A stretch of 64,000 bases of DNA, taken from assembly GCA_951394045.1 (NCBI GenBank), contig OX595997.1, positions 1,240,001 to 1,304,000 on the forward strand. The letters run 5' to 3'. Numbering within the stretch: the stretch's first letter is position 1; the number at the start of each line of letters is the position of its first letter. The stretch is from Nitzschia sp. DOCU1 (lineage: Eukaryota; Bacillariophyta; Bacillariophyceae; Bacillariales; Bacillariaceae). Under the pieces are notes generated by a model that was not told the origin of the DNA, made no database searches, and saw only the letters and a program-made list of their open reading frames with translations. Below, piece by piece: positions 57,689-64,000 of the stretch. The translations under genes were made by a program, and so were the position numbers.

Positions 57689-59263
57689 CTAGTACTCCTT
57701 CTTTGTCACATGCGTAGCACTTGCTTTCCTGACGGTGATCAGCGTCTTGGCACCGTCATGCTGGCTTCTGGCAACTTCCAGCAAACGCTGCAGGGCGTCG
57801 AAACCATCAATCACCTTTCCAACGCAGGTCTCGTGCTTATGAAGACTTGTGTTGTCTTGTAGGTTAATGTACATGGTCATCATACCCGTTTCGGATTCCC
57901 GCAAGCCAACAGTCCATGCCTCGTGTCCATGTTGCGACTGTTCCACAAATTCAATCTTGCCACCAACCGGATCCGGCTTTTCAGGCAAAGCGTCAATGAT
58001 GTGACCCTGTTGCCAGTCAAACTGGGCCCCGTCCCATACGTGTCGTCCGATTTGCTCCAGCCAGGTCCACGCCGCGTGCGGCGTATCGTGCCACAGCAAT
58101 ATACTAATTCGGTCGGGTCCATTATTATTGTCGACCCCAAAGTCCATTTCCAAAATAACTTGCACCGGTCCTTCTCCAAACTCTGAAACAATATGGTTGC
58201 GGGCCGACTGCTGGATTCTAGTCTGCAGAGTCCGCACCTCATGGTTCAATTCTTCCTCCATTTGGTAGAGCTGCTGAGTTTGTTTGTGAATCAAATCAAA
58301 ATCTACATCTCCCCCATTTTTCTTTTCTCCAGACCCATTTGCACTGACTCGAACACCAGACTGCGCCAATCGACTTAAGTTTTCGTGAAGTTGAATCGAC
58401 TGTTGCTCAATCTTTTGTAAATGGAGAAGGAGCAAGGATTCTTCCTCTTTAAATTGAGACAACTGCTGCGCCGCGAAAAGAGCCTTGTGGTGTGATTCCC
58501 ATACAAGGGCCGTAACAGCAAGGACAATCACTACTTGCAGGATGTGTCCCAATTTCATGCTGCCAAGCTTTTGCAAGGTCATCAATACCCCACGTCGTCC
58601 ACTTCGACTACGAGAGCGATATGGCGAATCGCTGGCCACATTCCCCTTGCGGCTGAGATCTTCATCGTCACTTTGTGTCGTGGAATAAGCTCGCCTCCGC
58701 AGGCTTTGCTTGGCAGCTTGCAGCATGGTCGTTTTTGGTGTTACATCCTGTTGTGTCTGTGGAAGCGTCTGTCCTTTGGATGCGGATTGAAAAGAACTTA
58801 GCTTGCCCAGGTTCATAACCTGCTTCAGGCTAGGGCTAGACCTTGTGGCATTTCTATTGGGCGGCTCTCGATTCCGGATGACCGACGTTGTTGAGGAAGG
58901 CGAAAGATTACTTGAAAAGTCGGGTAACAACGTTCCTGAACCACTTTCTGCTGCCCGAAGGATGTTTCGATTCGGAACTCTAGGCGCAATGTCACTTTGC
59001 ACAGTCGGCAATTCACCAGTCGTTGCTTGTTTCCGCATCGGACTCAATCTAGGTGACACCATGTTGGGGGATCGATTCATAAACATGGACGATGATGCTT
59101 TCAGGGAAGCCGGAGCGGGAACGGCCGGTACAACATTCTTTGCAGTTGCAAACCGAGGTAGGCTATTGGCACTCGATGGCGCCGGTTCCGGCGTCGAACT
59201 GTTTCCATAGCCTGTCATACTATATGCTGACTGCACCGAGCCGGTGCTTGTGACCCGAGGCAT
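57689..59263 (-). CDS. Membrane-anchored coiled-coil protein with cyclophilin-like domain
   Basis: The protein has 524 residues. The first 235 residues are a Ser/Pro/Arg-rich disordered cytosolic region. One membrane helix follows (about 240-260, ILQVVIVLAVTALVW). A coiled coil with Gln and Leu heptads (about 260-355, QQLSQFKEEESLLLLHLQK) leads to a domain at about 355-517: GEGPVQVILEMDFG, ISILLWHDTPHAAWTWLEQI, WDGAQFDWQQGHIIDALPE, MYINLQDNTSLHKHETCVGK and VIDGFDALQRLLEV. The strand order and the late VGKVIDGFD...L block match cyclophilins, but the FxxRP catalytic region is absent, so it is probably not an active prolyl isomerase. It should face the secretory lumen. The role is unknown. Confidence 0.7.
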   Translation of the reverse strand: MPRVTSTGSVQSAYSMTGYGNSSTPEPAPSSANSLPRFATAKNVVPAVPAPASLKASSSMFMNRSPNMVSPRLSPMRKQATTGELPTVQSDIAPRVPNRNILRAAESGSGTLLPDFSSNLSPSSTTSVIRNREPPNRNATRSSPSLKQVMNLGKLSSFQSASKGQTLPQTQQDVTPKTTMLQAAKQSLRRRAYSTTQSDDEDLSRKGNVASDSPYRSRSRSGRRGVLMTLQKLGSMKLGHILQVVIVLAVTALVWESHHKALFAAQQLSQFKEEESLLLLHLQKIEQQSIQLHENLSRLAQSGVRVSANGSGEKKNGGDVDFDLIHKQTQQLYQMEEELNHEVRTLQTRIQQSARNHIVSEFGEGPVQVILEMDFGVDNNNGPDRISILLWHDTPHAAWTWLEQIGRHVWDGAQFDWQQGHIIDALPEKPDPVGGKIEFVEQSQHGHEAWTVGLRESETGMMTMYINLQDNTSLHKHETCVGKVIDGFDALQRLLEVARSQHDGAKTLITVRKASATHVTKKEY

Positions 59264-61174
59264 TGTGGCTGCAGTCTCTCTCTTCGATTCTTCCAGTCAG
59301 GGATCAGGGATAAACAAAATAACACAGGGGAGAAAGAAATAATATGCCGGCGCTTTTGTCTCCTTTGGCCGATGGGAATCTCAAGGAAAAGTTCAGGCGA
59401 CAGGCGCAACTCTCGATTCCTCAAACTAAATTTTGTCAGAATGCAGACGACAACCCAGACACTCTCAAAGGTTCTTGCGACTTCAGCAAAGACGTTTTAA
59501 TTGTTGATGAGCACAATGTGAAAGTCCAAGTGGGATCTCTTTGCTGCCATCAACGAAACAGCTTTCCGACTAACGCCTGTTGAATTTCTTGTGCGGTCAC
59601 CATGACCGCCGCACATGAAGCTACGACGGAATAATAGAGCGGAGCTGCAACTTCATCCAAGACCTCTGCCAAAGGAGAACGCGTAGAAGCTACTTGTGAA
59701 CAAGTACTGAGAAACGGAATCGTGACTGAACAACCGTGAACCAAAGTTTAGAATGACCGACGGAAACATGAGGGCTTATCATATCAACCGAAATTGTTCC
59801 AAGCGCTCCGACGAGACGAGCGACGACGTCCGCTTTTGGGCCCGATGTAAGAGCATCACTTATCGGGGGGTATAAATGACCCGTTTATCCGAAAGGACGT
59901 ACTTTGGCATCACTTACCGGGGGAAATCTATGCTCAAAAATTTATGAAATATGGATCGGTCCCATAAATTTCGGGGAAATTTATGGGGCCGACAGATAAA
60001 CAGGCGATTTATACCAAACCACAAAATATCAATCAGAAGAGCATTTAAACATATACGATTGCGAATATGTTTATGCAAAGTGCTTCCACTCCCGCCGAAC
60101 CGTTCGATCAAATGCACAATGCCGACGACCACAACAACAACAAGGACAAAACAACGCCTTCATTTACCGCAACTTCACCGTCGCTCAACGTTTCGATCTC
60201 CCAAAGTAGTTTAATGATAACCCAAGCACAATGATCATTTGCACGGTCGAAGATGGGTCCGATGCTAAAGAGAGAGCGAGCGCAAAAGCAGCAGTGAAAG
60301 CAACAATCAACTTGTTGTTTCTTTATCAGTCTGCGGTCTCAAAACAAATGCCATGCCCAGCGCCTCCAAATCCGACAGCAATGCCACATATCATGGGACA
60401 AAGGGATGTGAAGGAAGCAGGGGGGGGGTGTAATGTCGATCCAATTGTCGTTGGCAAGAAAGGATTATCACATCGTCCTCGTTGTCGTCAGTTCTGCCGA
60501 CCAAAACGAATAAATATTTAAGGTATGAGTATATGTCTAGTATCAACGTCACTACGTAGGAATAGCTAAAATATCAGGGGGAAATATCCATGACGCGGTT
60601 GGTGATGCGAAGCGAAGAGCCCCATAAACTTCCGCCATAAATCATAAACGGCCAGTTTAGGCCATTTCTATAGGGTCATGGGAAATTGGAACTTCCCGAG
60701 GTTTTTGTGTGAACCCTCAAAATTTGGTTTCTATAGGACCATGAAAACTGCCCAAAATGGAAATATCAACTTCTTCGACGGGAAATTTTGACTTCCCCTC
60801 CGCAAATATGGGTCCAATAATTTTGTGAGGACGCCTGTGGAAGTTGACCTCTGGAAGTTTGGTAGACCAATGAGATTGCTCTATTTTTGTGACGCCATCA
60901 GCAAGGGCCTCGTCACAACTCTACCACTACTACTTACAAACGATAACGATAACAACAACCACAATGAACTACCAGCTTCGTCTCCGACACTCGCGGAGTT
61001 GTTCGTTACCTCAGCACTCTTTACGACGACCAGGGAGAGATAGACTCCACCATCGGAGATTGCTTGGTGATTCACGATGCCTCCTTTGATCAAACCATGC
61101 CACAATCTGCCACCTATCGTCAGGAGAAAAGCGTAATCAAACTCAGACAATAGCATACAGAACACCCGGACACT
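59264..61174. other. Gene-poor region: promoter of cyclophilin-like gene and left part of the Harbinger element
   Basis: From about 59840 the composition turns AT-rich with repeated CCCATAAATTT-type words and CATCACTTA(T/C)CGGGGG direct repeats (59850s and 59910s). An open frame at 59344-59583 (plus, 79 codons) has no domain. The left end of the transposon was not located exactly. The last 300 bp lead into the transposase gene. Confidence 0.45.
59961..59987. repeat. 12-bp inverted repeat, CCCATAAATTTC
   Basis: The arms CCCATAAATTTC (59961-59972) and GAAATTTATGGG (59976-59987) are perfect complements around a 3-nt loop. A diverged copy CCCATAAACTTCC is at 60621-60633. Confidence 0.85.
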
Positions 61175-62877
61175 ATGGACGCTGACATTGAAATGGAAGA
61201 AGACAACATGTCGACGAATAGTACTTCCACGAGTAGCAATTCGAGAAGTGACTCTAGTGTTTCCATGAGTAGCAATTCGAGTTCAAGTGAAGCTTCTTTC
61301 TCTTCAGACTCTACCCACAGCAGCGACTCTGTGCCCATCACCACCGACCATGGACTTTCCTCTGCTGTTCTCAGCTCGGTCATGGGTGATGATTTCATTT
61401 TCAATCCGACTGGCGACAATCCGACTGATGTCGATGCTCTTGCAGAAATATGGAAGTTTCTATTTGAAGAAGAGGACCGAGTACTTGCAATGATCCGCCA
61501 GAACCGTTTGCACGAATTGAAGAGGGCACCACGAGGCGAGGAACGAAAGTAAGTTCATATGAGAGCCAAAGGTCTACTAGTAAATCCACACTTGCCTCAC
61601 TTTCAATTCATAGGCGGGATCCCATGTCTAGTCGTTTCCACAGGTATATTGAACTGGCAGAAATAAACAGAGCGGAGGGCAAGTGCGTATGGGACGTGAC
61701 ATCCTACGAAGGAAAACAATTTAGAAACCGATTCAGAGTACCCTACGAGATGTTTGACGACATCCTCAGAGAGTACAATGAAGTAGACACGCGTTGCCCA
61801 CAGGATCTATGGGGTCGTAAGAAGAGTGAGCTGTCGTTGCTGATACTTGGAGCGTTGCGGGTCTTGGGACATTACACACCCTTTGACGGCATCGAAGAGC
61901 TTAACGATATTTCTCTAGACAAGAACAACAAATTCTTTAAAGAATTCGTGCAATGGTTTGCCAAGACCAAGTACAAGGAGGCCGTCAAGTTCCCTGAAAC
62001 GGCTGAAGAAATCAATCATGTGCTCTGCCAGTACGAAAAGGTTGGATTTCCTGGGTGTTTGGGCAGTATTGATTGCGTTCATGTACCGTGGGACTGTTGC
62101 CCAGCTGGGCACCGAACCGACTGCACAGGGAAGGAAGGCTATCCAACGCTGGCATTTCAAGTGGTATCAACGCCAACGCGGAGAATCTTGGCCTCTACTA
62201 GAGAGTTCTACAGCACATGGAACGACAAGCTAATTTCTCGTCATGACGAGACTGTCAAGAGGATGCGGACGGCCCACCGCTACACCAAGCACAATTGGGC
62301 ATTCATCGGGAGCGATGGAGAAGAACATACAGAAACAGGCCTTTACTTTATTTGTGACGGCGGTTACCAATCATGGCCCGTCTTTATTTGCCCATTTAAA
62401 GACCAACGAGAAGGCACCCTACCATTCAAGTGGAGCAAACATGCCGAATCGATTCGTAAGGATGTTGAGTGCACGTTTGGTATCCTTAAAAAAAGATTCA
62501 TGATATTGAAACATCCCAGCCGTTTCCGTGACCAAGAGACTATTGGCCATGTTTTCAAAACTTGCTGTGCACTCCATAACATGCTCATCGAGTTTGATGG
62601 ATACGATTCCTCAGAAGATATTGCAGAGGTGGAAGATCTGGGACGCGGCCGGCCTCGTCTCAATGGCACGAGGGAAATTACAGCATTTTCCCGTGGCGAA
62701 AGGATGGATTTCCACTCCAGAGTCCGCGCTAGTGAAGCTAGGGTAGGGGAGAGACTGACAGATCCAATTCCCATGGAAGCCGCAGAATATGTAGAAGAAC
62801 GAGAGCGTTTTGAAGCGATTCGAAATAATCTTATCGTTCACTACACGGCGATGTCGCGGCAGGGCAGGCAAGCTTGA
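61175..62877 (+). CDS. PIF/Harbinger transposase (DDE nuclease)
   Basis: Exons 61175-61548 and 61614-62877 flank a 65-bp intron (gtaagt...catag, phase 2), giving 545 residues. The first 90 residues are Ser/Asp/Glu-rich. The catalytic fold has the DDE acids in place: LGSIDCVHVPWDC (first Asp), GLYFICDGGYQSW (second Asp) and RKDVECTFGILKKRF (Glu). Further family marks are ALRVLGHYTPFDGIEEL ahead of the domain, and CCALHNMLIEFDGYD at its end. It would cut and join the transposon ends in the nucleus together with the accessory protein encoded on the other strand. The frame is intact and the intron is canonical, so the gene may be functional. Confidence 0.92.
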
Positions 62878-63138
62878 TCGCTCCAAATAAAAGCAAAGGG
62901 ACTATGTGTAGTCAATAAATCAGTGAGCTATAGTAAATTGTATTAGAGTGTATTGCCGCCATATCAAGCTAAAGCATTGCAAACAGTCGAAATAAAACTG
63001 TGACAAGGCAAATTAGGTCAGATGAAACAGTCGAAATAAAACTGTGACTGTGACGAGGCGAACTGCAGGAGTCGTATCCAACATAGGGATGGAGCAAGAG
63101 CCGTCACCTTGAGATCACCTTGAGGTTCCACCACTTGA
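62878..63138. other. Convergent region with a 24-bp direct repeat
   Basis: AAACAGTCGAAATAAAACTG followed by TGAC occurs at 62981-63004 and 63025-63048. Each unit can fold a small CAGT/ACTG hairpin. The region lies between the two transposon genes and probably carries their 3' ends. Confidence 0.7.
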
Positions 63139-63999
63139 TCAATCCCTGATGGTAAGAGGGACAGCTCTAGTGCCATTGCCTTTGGCTTCATCGGCTTCGT
63201 CCGCCGAATCATCCTGCTCCTCATTATCTGAGGACGATGCTGTGCTGTTTCCACGATGATGGTGGTCGTATTTGTTTGAAAGCGCCTTGTTTGGACTTTC
63301 CTCTTCCTCAGAGGAGGATTCACCAGAGTCGTCAGTCGACGACTTGTCGACAACAGCTACTTCAGGTACAGTTACAGTTTCAACTTGCTTTTTCTTGACG
63401 ACTGGAGCGACTGGAGCTGTGAAGGCAACAGTTTCCAGCGCAGTGACCTCATTGTTGAGGCGTGCCTCAATACCTGGGGCACCAAGTTTCGCAAGTGTTT
63501 TCATATACTTCAGTTTGAGCGCCTGGGCCTTCAAATACGTTATTTCCCTTTGCATTTGCATGTTTTGCGAGTTGATGTCGATTTGCATGCGGGCTAACTT
63601 CATTTTCTCTTCGAATTCAAAGCGTGGGGCCATTTCCAGGGCTTTGGCAGCATTCAGGTTCTCCTGCCTCTTTTTCTTCCGGTCTATTGCTTTTTGCTGC
63701 ACACGATTGACAGTTCGCTTGCGATTCTTTGGAAGATCCTTCTCTGGATCTTCCGGATCGACAGTGGCAGACGTGGTGGGTGAAATCTTGTGGTGCGAAT
63801 GTAGCATACGAAAAGCCCAAAAGTCCACAGGAGTTTTACCATGATTAAAGTTGGCAAAATCAAGTGCTTCGGGGTCACGTCCCTCCTTAGCTTCCTTGAG
63901 CTTCGCCTTGGCAAATTGGAAGTTCTTCAGGCACATGTCGAGGAGTTCATCTTCTGAGGTAGTGCCACTTGGAGTTACCTTTGGGTAGTGAGGCAAGTA
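63139..63999 (-). CDS. Harbinger accessory protein, C-terminal part (5' end outside window)
   Basis: The frame remains open to the right edge, so only the C-terminal part of at least 285 residues is seen. It has a basic region (KNRKRTVNRVQQKAIDRKKK), a long charged helix (FEEKMKLARMQIDINSQNMQ, then MQREITYLKAQALKLKYMKT), and an acidic Ser/Glu tail. This resembles the C-terminal part of Myb/SANT-like (NAM-associated) DNA-binding proteins encoded beside Harbinger transposases, which bind the element ends and import the transposase. The Myb/SANT domain itself would be beyond the window. The link is inferred from position, orientation and shape; no domain is decisive. Confidence 0.55.
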   Translation of the reverse strand, partial: YLPHYPKVTPSGTTSEDELLDMCLKNFQFAKAKLKEAKEGRDPEALDFANFNHGKTPVDFWAFRMLHSHHKISPTTSATVDPEDPEKDLPKNRKRTVNRVQQKAIDRKKKRQENLNAAKALEMAPRFEFEEKMKLARMQIDINSQNMQMQREITYLKAQALKLKYMKTLAKLGAPGIEARLNNEVTALETVAFTAPVAPVVKKKQVETVTVPEVAVVDKSSTDDSGESSSEEEESPNKALSNKYDHHHRGNSTASSSDNEEQDDSADEADEAKGNGTRAVPLTIRD

Positions 64000-64000
64000 A

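Larger units (their letters stand above)
59838..64000 (+). mobile_element. PIF/Harbinger DNA transposon, right end outside window, left end approximate
   Basis: The interval holds a Harbinger-type transposase (61175-62877, plus) and a convergent second gene with low-complexity and helical regions (63139-64000, minus), the usual two-gene plan of this superfamily. The left limit is set where the AT-rich repeats begin; no terminal inverted repeat or TTA target duplication could be confirmed because the right end lies beyond the window. The transposase reading frame is intact, so recent activity is possible. Confidence 0.6.

Noticed and set aside
59550..59744. Minus-strand open frame ending AQEIQQALVGKLFR
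   Set aside because: Has no upstream ATG in frame and no continuing exon with known similarity; treated as chance.

Overview
The window looks like nuclear DNA of a diatom, probably a pennate one; species not determined. The evidence is eukaryotic genes with few, short (65-152 bp) GT-AG introns, signal peptides followed by the diatom plastid-import phenylalanine (ASAFAP-type) in three proteins, many single-pass type II membrane glycan enzymes, a lysine/serine-rich secreted protein resembling biosilica proteins, and BTB, TPR, FkbM and secreted SET-domain families typical of diatoms. Genes are dense, on both strands, often convergent within 100-300 bp.

Layout: 1-0.9 kb holds the end of a PIF1-type helicase, probably mobile. 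1.5-9.5 kb holds a GT32 glycosyltransferase, eIF2B delta, a DUF4598 (NOPCHAP1-like) protein, a plastid protein, a DUF2817 peptidase-like protein and a TPR-like protein. 9.5-12.3 kb is gene-poor with CCGG-centred palindromes. 12.3-20.5 kb holds a sulfotransferase, a plastid membrane protein, a tandem pair of P-loop sulfotransferase-like proteins, an unknown small gene and a GT31 enzyme. 20.6-24.4 kb holds a coiled-coil membrane protein and a DUF4262-like protein. 25.5-29.1 kb is the six-exon mitochondrial 2-oxoglutarate dehydrogenase E1 gene. 29.5-36.9 kb holds a BTB protein, the lysine/serine-rich secreted protein, a mitochondrial TPR protein and a second GT31-like enzyme.

36.9-45.4 kb is the most unusual part: three tandem genes for large proteins with a signal peptide and two SET domains. 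The third has an acidic tail ending in KDEL, which predicts residence in the ER lumen; the first two have lost that tail. The array shows segmental duplication and mosaic identity that suggests gene conversion. 46-59.3 kb holds an endonuclease/exonuclease/phosphatase protein, two FkbM methyltransferases, a 1240-residue repeat-rich scaffold-like protein, a plastid membrane protein, a wax-synthase/MBOAT-like protein and a membrane-anchored cyclophilin-like protein. 59.8-64 kb is a PIF/Harbinger DNA transposon (transposase plus a convergent accessory protein cut by the right edge).

Functionally, eight genes (two GT31, one GT32, three sulfotransferase-like, two FkbM) encode type II membrane enzymes expected in the Golgi, where they would build and decorate glycans on secreted proteins; the Ser/Thr/Pro-rich secreted protein is the sort of substrate they could act on. 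This link is inference from content only. No tRNA, rRNA or CRISPR array was recognised.
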